Source: Comamonadaceae bacterium
GTDB taxonomy: Bacteria; Pseudomonadota; Gammaproteobacteria; Burkholderiales; Burkholderiaceae_C
Direction of reading: 5' to 3'
DNA: 64,000 nucleotides
Assembly: GCA_947375135.1 (NCBI GenBank)
Contig: CANCER010000005.1
Span: 62,001 to 126,000, forward strand
Position 1 is the stretch's first letter. Every line of letters starts with the position of its first letter. The position numbers and the translations under genes are program-made. This document shows, in pieces, positions 46,929-56,269 of this stretch. The notes beneath the pieces were generated by a model that was not told where the DNA came from, searched no databases, and saw only the letters and a program-made list of their open reading frames with translations.

Positions 46929-48893
46929 CTACGGCGCGCTGCCAGGCGGGCAATGCAGGGCCAGCATGTGCCTGAGGGACTTGCCGCTATAGGGTTTGGA
47001 CAAATGGTCGTCCATGCCGGCCGCGCGGGTGGCTTGGTGGTCCGCCTCCAGCACGTTGGCCGTGATGGCAATGATGGGCACATGCTGGTGTGCCGCTTCC
47101 ATGGCGCGAATCCGGGTGGTGGCCTCCAGGCCCCCCATGACCGGCATCTGGATGTCCATCAGCACAATGTCCCACGCCTGCGTTGCAAACAGGTCGACCG
47201 CAGCCTGGCCGTTGGGGGCCAGCGTCACCGCATGGCCCCAATTGCCCAACAAGGTGCAGGCCACCGTCTGGTTGACCGGATGGTCTTCCACCAGCAGAAT
47301 TTTGAGGCTGCGGCCATCGCCGTCCAACGGGGTGGTGTCGGGTACCTCGGGGTACGCCGCATCGGCTGCCGGATCAGCGCCCGGAAACTGCAGGCTGAAG
47401 TAAAACGTGCTGCCCACGCCGGGCTGGCTGAGCAGTTTGATTTTTCCGCCCATCAGTTCAATCAACCGGGCACAGATGGTCAGGCCCAGTCCGGTGCCAC
47501 CAAACTCCCGCGTGGTGGAGGCATCGGCCTGACTGAAGGCGTGAAAGATAAGCTCCTGCTTTTCTGCTGAAATACCGATCCCGGTGTCCGCCACTGAAAA
47601 ATCCACCAGGTAGGTGTTGTCCGGCAGAGGGGTGCAGGACAGATCCACGCTGATGCTGCCCGCGCTGGTGAATTTGATGGCGTTGTCACACAAGTTCAGC
47701 AGCACCTGCCGCAGGCGTCCCGGGTCGCCCACCAGCCCTGCGGGGATGGATTCCATTGCAGGCGCCACAAGCTGCAAGCCCCTGAGGCGGGTGCGCGCCC
47801 CGATGCTCTGCAGTGTGTCCTCCACCAGGCTGCGCAAATCAAAGTTCACATGCTCCAGTTTCATCTGGTGGGCTTCGATCTTGGAAAAGTCCAGGATCTC
47901 GTTGAGGATGACCATCAAGTCCATGGCCGATGATTTGACGGTTGCCAGGTACTTGCGCACCACCGGATCCTGCGTGCTGTCGGCGGCCAGCTCAGTCATG
48001 CCAATCACGCCGTTCATGGGGGTGCGTATTTCGTGGCTCATGTTGGCCAGAAAATCGCTTTTGGCCTGGCTGGAAGATTCGGCCGCCTCCTTGGCCTTTT
48101 GCAGTTCCAAGCGGCTGTGTTCGCGCTCCTGGATCAGTTTGACAATCGTGCCGGAGAGCCAGGCCACGTCCCGCTTGTCTTTGGCCGCCGCCAGTTCCGG
48201 TGGCTGCAGCATCTCGGACAGCACCTGCGTCAGGGACGCCAGTGCCTGGTCGCGCTCGCCCAAGGTGGAGAAAATCTGCCGGTACAAAACGGTGCCCGCG
48301 CCGATGCTCAGCAGCGACAGGATCACGCCCAGCGCCACGATGACCCGTGTGGAATGGTCAATCGTGGCGGACTGCGCGTCGACCGCATTGGCCTGCAGGA
48401 CTTCAATGCGCAGGTGTAACTGCTCCAGCTGGCGCACGATTTTTTCGGTCTGCCGATCAAAGCCATCGGGTGCTTTCATGATGACGTTGCCGCGCGCCTG
48501 CGAATGGCGATAGGCCGCAACCATCCGCACGCCGGTATCGTGCAAACGTGTCAGGGACGCAGCCAGGTTTTGCGCATCCTCCTGGAGCTTGCTGTCCAGC
48601 GCGGCCACTTCGCCCAGCAGGCGCTGCGCATGGGTGAGCGACTTCAGCGCATCCTCCATGCCATCGTTCTCGCCGGTGGCGGCAGAGTCTGTGACGTACT
48701 GCTGGACCTGGATGGCCTCGACGTGCGTCTGGGCCAGCAGGCTGGCCAGCCGGTCTGTCACCTGGTGCTCAAAGTCGCTGCGAGCGCGTATCTCATGCAA
48801 GGAGGTAATGGAGCCCGCCAGAATCCAGACGATCAGAAAGACCGACAGGGCGATGTAGCCCGGAATGAACGCTCTGAGTCTGTGTGAATTCAT
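46929..48893 (-). CDS. Hybrid sensor histidine kinase with receiver domain
   Basis: 654 residues. Two membrane helices (about 10-30 and 186-206) enclose a helical periplasmic domain of 155 residues resembling four-helix-bundle sensor domains. Then a coiled linker, HisKA with [22 protein letters not shown], HATPase with [16 protein letters not shown] and [13 protein letters not shown], and a receiver with phospho-Asp in [14 protein letters not shown]. The end carries [11 protein letters not shown] with the receiver Lys. No separate regulator or phosphotransfer gene is adjacent, so its partner lies elsewhere. Confidence 0.92.
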   Translation of the reverse strand: MNSHRLRAFIPGYIALSVFLIVWILAGSITSLHEIRARSDFEHQVTDRLASLLAQTHVEAIQVQQYVTDSAATGENDGMEDALKSLTHAQRLLGEVAALDSKLQEDAQNLAASLTRLHDTGVRMVAAYRHSQARGNVIMKAPDGFDRQTEKIVRQLEQLHLRIEVLQANAVDAQSATIDHSTRVIVALGVILSLLSIGAGTVLYRQIFSTLGERDQALASLTQVLSEMLQPPELAAAKDKRDVAWLSGTIVKLIQEREHSRLELQKAKEAAESSSQAKSDFLANMSHEIRTPMNGVIGMTELAADSTQDPVVRKYLATVKSSAMDLMVILNEILDFSKIEAHQMKLEHVNFDLRSLVEDTLQSIGARTRLRGLQLVAPAMESIPAGLVGDPGRLRQVLLNLCDNAIKFTSAGSISVDLSCTPLPDNTYLVDFSVADTGIGISAEKQELIFHAFSQADASTTREFGGTGLGLTICARLIELMGGKIKLLSQPGVGSTFYFSLQFPGADPAADAAYPEVPDTTPLDGDGRSLKILLVEDHPVNQTVACTLLGNWGHAVTLAPNGQAAVDLFATQAWDIVLMDIQMPVMGGLEATTRIRAMEAAHQHVPIIAITANVLEADHQATRAAGMDDHLSKPYSGKSLRHMLALHCPPGSAP

Positions 48894-49029
48894 CGCCTGG
48901 CGCCCGTGAAAGCGGTTTTATGTCGTTGCGATCCAGTTTAAGAGAATCCGGCGCGGTTGCGCGCCGCGTTGTCGCAGGCCAATGCCCCTTGTTTTTCCAG
49001 GTTGATGACGCGGGGCTTACGGGCGACCT

Positions 49030-49041
49030 AGGGTTAACCCT
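49030..49041. promoter_or_regulatory. Perfect 12-base palindrome upstream of a small gene
   Basis: AGGGTTAACCCT at 49030-49041, 38 bases before the start codon at 49079 and followed by an AT-rich stretch (TTAAAATTAG). Possible operator; no matching regulator is evident. Confidence 0.4.
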
Positions 49042-49078
49042 TAAAATTAGATCACTTGAATTTACGAAAGGACGGATC

Positions 49079-49321
49079 ATGTCCCCTCTGATGAGCGCCG
49101 CTGTGCGCAGCCCTGACGGCGTAGCCCCCGCATTGGCTGAAATGGCTCGTTTGGGCAGCGATTATCTGGCTTTGCCCTTCGACGTGGCGCGGGAGCAGTA
49201 CGCCAAGTCGGTGCGTGCCGGCCTCGTCGAGCGCTCGCTGATTGCCTCGGCCCGCTTCGAGCATGTGCTCAGCGCGATGGAGAGCCTGATGCTGGGCTGT
49301 CTGGCCCGGAGCTACCGGTAG
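49079..49321 (+). CDS. Small orphan protein overlapping sulP antisense
   Basis: 80 residues, starts MSPLMSAAVRSPDGVAPALA, ends LMLGCLARSYR, helical and mildly amphipathic. GAAAGGA lies 6 bases upstream of the ATG, a good ribosome site. The last 53 bases overlap the end of the convergent SulP gene. No family recognised. Confidence 0.55.
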   Translation: MSPLMSAAVRSPDGVAPALAEMARLGSDYLALPFDVAREQYAKSVRAGLVERSLIASARFEHVLSAMESLMLGCLARSYR

Positions 49322-51092
49322 ACAGGGCGTCTTCCCAGTCCAGCCAGTCCACCTGGTGGGTTGCGACATAGCGTTCCACCGAACTGCCGATGGTCGGAAA
49401 AAAGTGGTCACTGCCGATTTTTTCGAACAGGCCATAGCGCCGCAGATGGTCCTTGACCGGGCCCTTGGTCTCGGCGAAGCACAGCTGGATACCCTCCTGT
49501 TGCAGTTCTTCATACAGCTCGCCCAGCACATCGGCGGCGGTGGAGTCCACATCGGTGACCGGCTCGGCGGCCGCTACCAGCCAACGCGTTTTGGTGGGTG
49601 CCGTAGACACGGCCCGCAAGACCTGCGCACGAAACATTTCCGCATTGGCAAAAAAGAGGGGTGCATCCCAGCGAAATAACACCAGGCCGGGAATGCGCCT
49701 GGCCTCGGGGTGGCGCGACACGTCGTGGTAACCCTTCATGCCGTCCACCCGCCCCAGTACTGCATGGTAGGGGCGCCAGGCGCGCCAGACCAGCAGCATG
49801 AGCGAAATGGCCACGGCGATAAAAATGCCCTGCACCACCCCCAACAGCGCCACGCCCAGCAGGCAGACGTTGGACAGCACGAACTCCTCGCGCCGCAGGT
49901 GGTACAGGCGCTTGACGTTCCGGACCTCCAGAATCGTCCAGCAAGCCGCGATCACCACCGCGCCCAAGGCGGCAGTGGGCAGGTGCGCCATCAACTGGGG
50001 CGCAAACAGCAGTAACACCGCAATGCCCGCGGCGCCGACCACGCCCGTGACCTGGGTGCGCGAGCCGGCCGACTCGGCCACCGGCGTGCGTGACGAACTG
50101 CTGCTGACAGAAAAGCCCTGAAACAGGCCTGTGGCCACATTGGCCAGCCCCAGGGCCATGATTTCCTGGTTGTCGTCCACGTAGTACTTTCCGCGGGTAG
50201 CGTAGATGCGCGAGAGCACGCTCATGTCGGCAATGGAAACCAGGGCGATCGCGACTGCACTGGCTGCCAACTGGTAGGCATCGTCCATGCGGATGGCCGG
50301 AATGGTGAAGGACGGCAAGCCTTGCGGCAGTACCCCCACCACGGCGACCTGCGCGCCCCCGGCCCCATCCAACGCGCGCACCGCCAGCGTGGCGCCCACC
50401 ACGGCCAACAGCACACCCGGCACGCGTGGAAGCCAGCGTTTGCAGGCAAATATCAGCACCAGACAGCACCCGCCAATGGCCAGCGCTGACCCGTTGGTCT
50501 GGCCGGCGCGCACGCCGCCGTAGAGTGCGACGGCCGATTCGAGCAAGCTGCCGCCCTGGATGCGAAAGCCCAGCAGCTGGGGCAGTTGGCTTACCAGCAG
50601 GGTCAGTGCCATGCCGTTGAGGTAGCCGTAGCGGATGGGCTTGGACAGCAGGTCCGTGATGAAGCCGAAACGGGCCAGTCCTGCCAGCATGCAAAACAGG
50701 CCGCCCATCAGCGCCAGTGCGGCGGCCAAACTGGCAGCGCGTGCCGGATCACCGCCGGCCATGGGCAACACGGTCGCGGCTACCAGGGCGGCCAGCGCCG
50801 AGTCCGGGCCGATGACCAGGATGCGGCTGGGGCCGAAGACGGCATAGACCAGCAGGGGAATGATGGTGGCGTAGAGACCGTAGATGGGCGACAGACCGGT
50901 AGCTTCTGCATAGCCCATGCCCACCGGTGCCAGCAGCGCAGTCAGCACCAGACCGGCACCCAGGTCTTTGGAAAATGTAGCCAGGTTGTAGTTGCGAAGA
51001 AGGGACAGGCCGGGCAGCCAGCGGCGCAGGCCGGCATGGCGCGTATGCCGGCTTGAACTGGAGCGGGTTGGGGTTTGATCGTTGGAATCCAT
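49269..51092 (-). CDS. SulP-family anion transporter with STAS domain (second copy)
   Basis: 607 residues, about 11-12 helices starting with the conserved GLVLTALLAPVGMGYAEATG and a STAS domain (about 470-580, TRWLVAAAEPVTDVDSTAAD). Family members move sulfate, bicarbonate or dicarboxylates. A polar tail rich in Ser and Pro (SSGPDSPASGSPSR) is encoded by the region overlapped by the small gene on the other strand. ATG at 51092 is chosen; the frame runs to 51134. Distinct in sequence from the SulP at 34310. Confidence 0.9.
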   Translation of the reverse strand: MDSNDQTPTRSSSSRHTRHAGLRRWLPGLSLLRNYNLATFSKDLGAGLVLTALLAPVGMGYAEATGLSPIYGLYATIIPLLVYAVFGPSRILVIGPDSALAALVAATVLPMAGGDPARAASLAAALALMGGLFCMLAGLARFGFITDLLSKPIRYGYLNGMALTLLVSQLPQLLGFRIQGGSLLESAVALYGGVRAGQTNGSALAIGGCCLVLIFACKRWLPRVPGVLLAVVGATLAVRALDGAGGAQVAVVGVLPQGLPSFTIPAIRMDDAYQLAASAVAIALVSIADMSVLSRIYATRGKYYVDDNQEIMALGLANVATGLFQGFSVSSSSSRTPVAESAGSRTQVTGVVGAAGIAVLLLFAPQLMAHLPTAALGAVVIAACWTILEVRNVKRLYHLRREEFVLSNVCLLGVALLGVVQGIFIAVAISLMLLVWRAWRPYHAVLGRVDGMKGYHDVSRHPEARRIPGLVLFRWDAPLFFANAEMFRAQVLRAVSTAPTKTRWLVAAAEPVTDVDSTAADVLGELYEELQQEGIQLCFAETKGPVKDHLRRYGLFEKIGSDHFFPTIGSSVERYVATHQVDWLDWEDALSTGSSGPDSPASGSPSR

Positions 51093-51199
51093 GCTTTTTT
51101 GAAGGGTGCCTTTAGCTGCCACCATTCTTTCCATTTTCAGAATGTGCGCAACCCGGACGGTGGCGCGGTGCGCTGAAACGCAGGCGTTGCGATGGACGC

Positions 51200-51232
51200 A
51201 AAAAAAAGGGGCGCGACGCGCCCCCTTTTTTT
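51200..51232 (-). terminator. Terminator of the lactate operon
   Basis: GGGGCGC (51208-51214), loop GAC, GCGCCCC (51218-51224), flanked by seven A on the left and seven T on the right, so it can work in both directions. It lies directly after the usp gene and before the sulP start. Confidence 0.88.
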
Positions 51233-51246
51233 CGACGGATAGCGCC

Positions 51247-51699
51247 TCAGACCTGCCGCACCACCAGCAGCGAGATCGGGCTGATGCGCGTCAGGCTCTC
51301 GGCCACGCTCCCCACCAGCAGGCGCTTGATGCCACCACCACCGTGCGCGCCCACCACCAGCAGATCGGCACCCCAGGACTGGGCCGCATCGGCAATCGCT
51401 TCGGCCACGCGCCGGTTGGCGGATTCAATCAGCAGGCGCTCCGTCGGGCAACCGGCGGCTGTGGCGCGGGCCACGGCGTCGTCCAGCATCTTGTTGGCGC
51501 CTATGCGGATTTCTTCCTTGATCTTGTCCACATTGATGAAGGAGCCCAGGCCCATGCCGTGTTGCATCAGGTCGGCCTCGTCCGCCACAAAGGTGACGCA
51601 AAGTCGGGCCTTGAAGGCCTGGGCCATGGCAATGGCTTCATCCAAGGCGCGGTTGGCGGTGCTGCTGCCATCGATGGCGACAAATACGTGTTTTTTCAT
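51247..51699 (-). CDS. Universal stress protein (UspA family)
   Basis: 150 residues with the UspA fold: N-terminal VFVAIDGSSTANRALDEAI, and the ATP-binding G2xG9xGS pattern in VVGAHGGGGIKRLLVGSVAE. ATP-binding members act as stress or energy sensors. It starts 15 bases after lldP and ends at the operon terminator, so it is cotranscribed with lactate use. Confidence 0.92.
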   Translation of the reverse strand: MKKHVFVAIDGSSTANRALDEAIAMAQAFKARLCVTFVADEADLMQHGMGLGSFINVDKIKEEIRIGANKMLDDAVARATAAGCPTERLLIESANRRVAEAIADAAQSWGADLLVVGAHGGGGIKRLLVGSVAESLTRISPISLLVVRQV

Positions 51700-51714
51700 G
51701 GTTGTTCTTTCGGG

Positions 51715-53376
51715 TTACTTGGACACCAGCATGGTGAAGGGCCAGACATAGGCTTGCAGGGTCACAAAGACGCCGACCAGACAGGCCAGTGCCATCGAGT
51801 GGAAGAAGACAAAGCGCAGGATGTCGCCTTCGTGGTTGAACCATTTGGTGGCGGTGGATGCCACGACGATGGACTGGGCATCAATCATCTTGCCCATCAC
51901 GCCGCCCGAACTGTTGGCTGCACCCATCAGGTTGGCCGACAGGCCGAGCTGCTCGGCTGCCACTTTTTGCATGCCGCCAAACAGCACGTTGGAGGCGGTG
52001 TCCGAGCCGGTCATGGCCACGCCGATCCAGCCCATCAGGGTGCCGAAGAAGGGGTAGAACCAGCCGGTGTTGGCAAAGGCCAGGCCCAGGGTGGTGTCGG
52101 TGCCGGAGTAGCGTGTCAGCGTGCCCAGGCCCAGCATCAGCACGATGGTGGCCAGCGAGTAGCGCACCAGCCAGAAGGTGCGCAGATAGACCATGGCAAT
52201 CTGCAGCAGCTTGTAGTTCATCACCAGCGCGCCGAGCACGGACGCCAGCAGAATGCCGGTGCCGGTGGCGGACAGCAGGTTGAGCGTGTAGACGGCCGCT
52301 TCCTTGGTCGGATGGACCACCACGGGTGCCACTTTTTCCACCAGCAGGTGCAGGCCGCCCATTTCGAACTTGGGTGCATAGATGCCGTTGAGGAAGGTCT
52401 TGACCACCGGCAGACCCCAGATAAACACGAACACCGTCAGGATCGCCCAGGGCATCCAGGCGCGCACCATGTCGGCCATGGAATGCTGGGTGATGGTGCC
52501 GGCTTGGGCGGGCGCATCCTCTTCGCTATGGCGTCCGCGCAGCGAGACCGAAGTCCAGATTTCCTTGGGTTGCCAGACGCGCAAAAAGCCGATCAGGCTG
52601 GCCATGGAAATGATGGCGGAAATAATGCCGACCAGCTCCGGCCCCATGTAGTTCGACACCAGGTATTCGGGGATGGCAAAGCTCACCGATGTCACCAGGA
52701 TGGCGGGCCAGACTTGCATCATGCCCTTGCGCCCGGCAAAGGCCCAGACCAGCCAGAACGGAATCAGCAGCGAGAAGAAGGCCAGCTGCGTACCGATGGT
52801 GGCGGTCACCGCGGCCAGGTCATAGCCGTGCACCTTGGCCAGCGTGATCACCGGCGTGCCCAGGGCGCCGAAGGCCACGGGCGCGGTGTTGGCAATCAGG
52901 GTCAGCCCCGATGCGGCCAGCGGCGAAAAGCCCAGGCCGATCAGGATACCGGCCGTCACTGCCACCGGTGTGCCAAAGCCCGCCGCACCTTCAAAGAAAG
53001 CGCCAAAGCAAAACGCGATCAGCAGCAGCTGCAGGCGCCGGTCCTGGGTGATACCCGAGAGCGAGTCCTGCAGCACCTTGAAGCTGCCGTTCTGTTCGGC
53101 CAGTTGCTGCAAAAAGATGATGTTAAGCACAATCCAGCCGATCGGCAGCAGGCCGGTAAAGCCGCCCAACAGTGCGGCCTTGCCCGCCATTTCAGCGGGC
53201 ATGCCATAGGCCAGGATGGCGATGGCCAGGGCGCTTAGCAGGCCCAGGCCCGCGGCGATATGCGCCTTGATATGCAGAAAGCCCAGGCAGATCAGCATCA
53301 CCGCGACCGGCACGGCGGCCAGTAGGGTGGAGATGACCATATTCCCGAACGGGTCGTAAACTTGTTGCCAGATCAT
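51715..53376 (-). CDS. lldP: L-lactate permease
   Basis: 553 residues, about 12-14 membrane helices, with the LctP landmarks FCFGAFFEGAAGFGTPVAVT and MGAANSSGGVMGKMIDAQS near the C-terminus. Lactate/proton (and glycolate) symporter of the inner membrane. Lies 88 bases downstream of the D-lactate-dehydrogenase-like gene in the same operon. Confidence 0.96.
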   Translation of the reverse strand: MIWQQVYDPFGNMVISTLLAAVPVAVMLICLGFLHIKAHIAAGLGLLSALAIAILAYGMPAEMAGKAALLGGFTGLLPIGWIVLNIIFLQQLAEQNGSFKVLQDSLSGITQDRRLQLLLIAFCFGAFFEGAAGFGTPVAVTAGILIGLGFSPLAASGLTLIANTAPVAFGALGTPVITLAKVHGYDLAAVTATIGTQLAFFSLLIPFWLVWAFAGRKGMMQVWPAILVTSVSFAIPEYLVSNYMGPELVGIISAIISMASLIGFLRVWQPKEIWTSVSLRGRHSEEDAPAQAGTITQHSMADMVRAWMPWAILTVFVFIWGLPVVKTFLNGIYAPKFEMGGLHLLVEKVAPVVVHPTKEAAVYTLNLLSATGTGILLASVLGALVMNYKLLQIAMVYLRTFWLVRYSLATIVLMLGLGTLTRYSGTDTTLGLAFANTGWFYPFFGTLMGWIGVAMTGSDTASNVLFGGMQKVAAEQLGLSANLMGAANSSGGVMGKMIDAQSIVVASTATKWFNHEGDILRFVFFHSMALACLVGVFVTLQAYVWPFTMLVSK

Positions 53377-53464
53377 GGGTTGTTCCTCATTGGTTTTTGA
53401 AAATTGAAAATCGTGAAATCAGTGTGTGGGGGCGCGGCGCGCAGCGGGTCTTCGTGGTGGTTGT

Positions 53465-56269
53465 TTAGCAAGCCGGTGCGTCCTCCTTGCGGCTGCACTC
53501 TTCGAGCAGATAGGCAACCGCGTGGTAAGGCCGTCCGGTCTCTTCGGTCAGGCCGATCTCGCAGGTGCGGTTGGTGGAAACGCCTTCGCAGCAGGTACTG
53601 GGCAACTCCGCGTGGATCTTGCGTAGCGCGTGGGTGTTGAGTTCGGGCACGACAAAGCCGCGGTCGCCGGCAAAGCCGCAGCAGGTCACGCCGGCGGGCT
53701 CCACCACTTGCTCGGCACAGGCAGATACCAGTTGGCGCAGCTTCTCATGCGTGCCGGTGCGCCTGGCGCTGCAGTTGATGTGCAGGGCAATGGGCCCTGG
53801 TTTTTTCTGCAGGCGGTGCTGCAGGCGCGGCAGCAGGGCGTCCACCGCGAACTCATGGAAGTCCAGAATCTGCACGCGCCCGGCCAGCAGCTTTTGCATG
53901 CGCACGGAGCAACTGCTGGCATCCAGAATGATGGGGTAGTGGCCACCCTTGCCATCGTCGGCAGCAGCCAGCAGCGCCGTGGTCAGCGCATTGGACATGG
54001 CGTCCGCTTCTTCGGCCATGCCCTTGCTGGCCAGCATCAGGCCGCAGCAGAGTTTGTCAAAGCCTTCGGGCAGGCGCGGCGCGTAGCCGGCGCGTATCAG
54101 CAACTCGATCACCACATAGGCCAGTCCGGCCTCATCTCTGGTGTTGCCACCAAAGATGCGCGCGCCGCAGGTGGGGAAATACACCACCGGGTCGCCAGAG
54201 GAAGTGCGCAGTTGCTGCATGGGGTCTGCCTGCGGCAGGCGTCCGGCCTGCGGCATGGACTTTTTCCAGACACCGCCGGAGAGCTTGTTGAGCAGATCAC
54301 CGCCCACCACCTTGGCGGCGATATGGCCTGCGCTCAGGCCCGCGCGGGACATGGTCGCCACCTTGCCAAAGTTCTCGCCTACAAGCTTGCCGACCGTGTG
54401 ACTGGCGCTGCCCAGACCGCGGCCGCGCAGCAGGCGCGTGAGTTCACCGGTGTCGATACCCACGGGACAAGCGGTGGAGCACATGCCGCAACCGGCGCAG
54501 GTGTCCAGGCCGAAGTAGGCAAAGTCGGTGGCTACGCTGCCGGGGTCTTCCTGGGCCGCTTCGCGGCGCGACAGTTCACGCCAACTGACGATGCGCTGGC
54601 GCGGGGACAGGGTGAGGCGGTGCGAGGGGCACAGCGGTTCGCAAAAGCCGCATTCAATGCAGCTGTCGACAATCGCCTCGGCGGCCGGCATGGGCTTGAG
54701 GTGCTTCAGGTGCGATGCCGGGTCATCGGTGAGGATGACGCCGGGATTCAGCAATCCGCTCGGGTCGAACAAGGCCTTTATGCGGCGCATCAGATCGGTG
54801 GCTTGCTGGCCCCATTCCATCTCCACAAACGGGGCCATATTGCGGCCGGTGCCATGCTCGGCTTTCAGAGAGCCGTCGTACTTCTTCACCACCAGATCAC
54901 AGACATCGTCCATGAAGCGCGCGTAGCGCTGCACCTCGGCCTCGTCGCCAAAGTCCTGCGTGAAGACGAAGTGCAGATTGCCTTCCAGCGCGTGGCCGAA
55001 GATGATGGCCTCGCTGTAGCCGTGCTTGAGAAACAGGGCCTGCAAATCCAGCGTGGCGGCGGCCAGGGATTCAATCGGGAAGGCCACGTCTTCAATGATC
55101 ACCGTGGTGCCGGCCTTGCGCATGGCGCCGACCGAGGGGAAGGTGCCCTTGCGGACTTTCCAGTACATCTCGCAGGTGGCGGCATCAGAGGAGAACTGGG
55201 GTGGCTCTACGGTTTCAATACCTTGCAGCGCTTGCAAAACCGCGTCCATTTTCAGCTGCAGCGCAACGGCTGTTTCGGCGCGTACTTCAATCAGCAGGGC
55301 GGCCGCGTCAGAACCCAGGGTCTGGATCACCGCAGGCAGGCCGGGCTTGGTTTCCACCGAGCGCAACGCAGGGCGGTCCAGCAGTTCAACTGCTGCCACG
55401 GGCTTCGGCTTGAGCTGGATCACCGCATCGCAAGCACTTGCAATGGTGGGGAAGAACACCAGCGCGCTGGCCTTGAACGGGTCTTCGGCCACAGTGTCAA
55501 ACGTGATGCTGGAGATAAAGCCCAGCGTGCCTTCCGAGCCGATCATCAGGTGCGACAGGATGTGGATCGGGTCGATGTAATCGATCAGCGCATTCAGGCT
55601 GTAGCCGGTGGTGTTCTTGATCTTGTACTTGTGGCGGATGCGCCCGGCCAGATCGTCGTCGGCGCGGGTCTGCTCACCCATCATCTGCAGTTCATCCAGC
55701 AATGCGCGGTGGCTGGTGCGGAAGGCGGCAAGGCTGTGCGCATCCTGCGTGTCCAGCACGCTGCCGTCGGCCAGCAGCACGCGCATGCCTTGCAGGGTGC
55801 GGTAGCTGTTTTGCGCCGTGCCGCAGCACATGCCGGATGCATTGTTGGCCGCAATGCCGCCGATCTTGCAGGCGTTGATCGAGGCCGGGTCCGGCCCGAT
55901 CTTGCGGCCGAGCGGCGCCAGACGGAAGTTGACCTCGCCGCCGATGATGCCGGGCCCCAGGCGCACGCTGGCAGCGTCCGGCGCGATCTCGCAGGTGGCA
56001 AAGCCTTCGCCGATCAGCATCAGCACGCCATCGGTGACGGCCTGACCCGACAGGCTGGTGCCGGCCGCGCGAATCGTCACCGGGCGGTGGTGGGCGTGGG
56101 CGATTGCCAGAACGGCCTGGACCTCAGCCTCGTTTTCCACGATGGCCACCACCTCGGGCGTGAGGCGGTAAAAACTGGCGTCCGTGCCATAGGCCAGGCG
56201 GCGCAGGTCGTCGAATACCACTTGTTTGGCAGGCAGAGCCTTGCCGAGGGCGTTGATGAGTGGGCTCAT
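53465..56269 (-). CDS. FAD and iron-sulfur D-lactate-dehydrogenase-type oxidase (Dld-II/YdiJ-like fusion)
   Basis: 934 residues combining a VAO-type FAD-binding domain (about 35-220), FAD-oxidase C-terminal domain (about 250-510), two 4Fe-4S motifs (CIECGFCEPLCPSHR and CAGCGMCSTACPVG) and two CCG domains (CCGLM, CCGFAGDRGF). This is the architecture of the large respiratory D-lactate/2-hydroxyacid dehydrogenases. Position in a lactate operon supports D-lactate as substrate, giving use of both stereoisomers. Start overlaps lutB's stop by 4 bases; the frame is open to 56446. Confidence 0.9.
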   Translation of the reverse strand: MSPLINALGKALPAKQVVFDDLRRLAYGTDASFYRLTPEVVAIVENEAEVQAVLAIAHAHHRPVTIRAAGTSLSGQAVTDGVLMLIGEGFATCEIAPDAASVRLGPGIIGGEVNFRLAPLGRKIGPDPASINACKIGGIAANNASGMCCGTAQNSYRTLQGMRVLLADGSVLDTQDAHSLAAFRTSHRALLDELQMMGEQTRADDDLAGRIRHKYKIKNTTGYSLNALIDYIDPIHILSHLMIGSEGTLGFISSITFDTVAEDPFKASALVFFPTIASACDAVIQLKPKPVAAVELLDRPALRSVETKPGLPAVIQTLGSDAAALLIEVRAETAVALQLKMDAVLQALQGIETVEPPQFSSDAATCEMYWKVRKGTFPSVGAMRKAGTTVIIEDVAFPIESLAAATLDLQALFLKHGYSEAIIFGHALEGNLHFVFTQDFGDEAEVQRYARFMDDVCDLVVKKYDGSLKAEHGTGRNMAPFVEMEWGQQATDLMRRIKALFDPSGLLNPGVILTDDPASHLKHLKPMPAAEAIVDSCIECGFCEPLCPSHRLTLSPRQRIVSWRELSRREAAQEDPGSVATDFAYFGLDTCAGCGMCSTACPVGIDTGELTRLLRGRGLGSASHTVGKLVGENFGKVATMSRAGLSAGHIAAKVVGGDLLNKLSGGVWKKSMPQAGRLPQADPMQQLRTSSGDPVVYFPTCGARIFGGNTRDEAGLAYVVIELLIRAGYAPRLPEGFDKLCCGLMLASKGMAEEADAMSNALTTALLAAADDGKGGHYPIILDASSCSVRMQKLLAGRVQILDFHEFAVDALLPRLQHRLQKKPGPIALHINCSARRTGTHEKLRQLVSACAEQVVEPAGVTCCGFAGDRGFVVPELNTHALRKIHAELPSTCCEGVSTNRTCEIGLTEETGRPYHAVAYLLEECSRKEDAPAC

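Noticed and set aside
51106..53238. 710-codon plus-strand frame opposite lldP and usp
   Set aside because: His/Gln/Gly-rich shadow of lldP; no recognisable domain or ribosome site.
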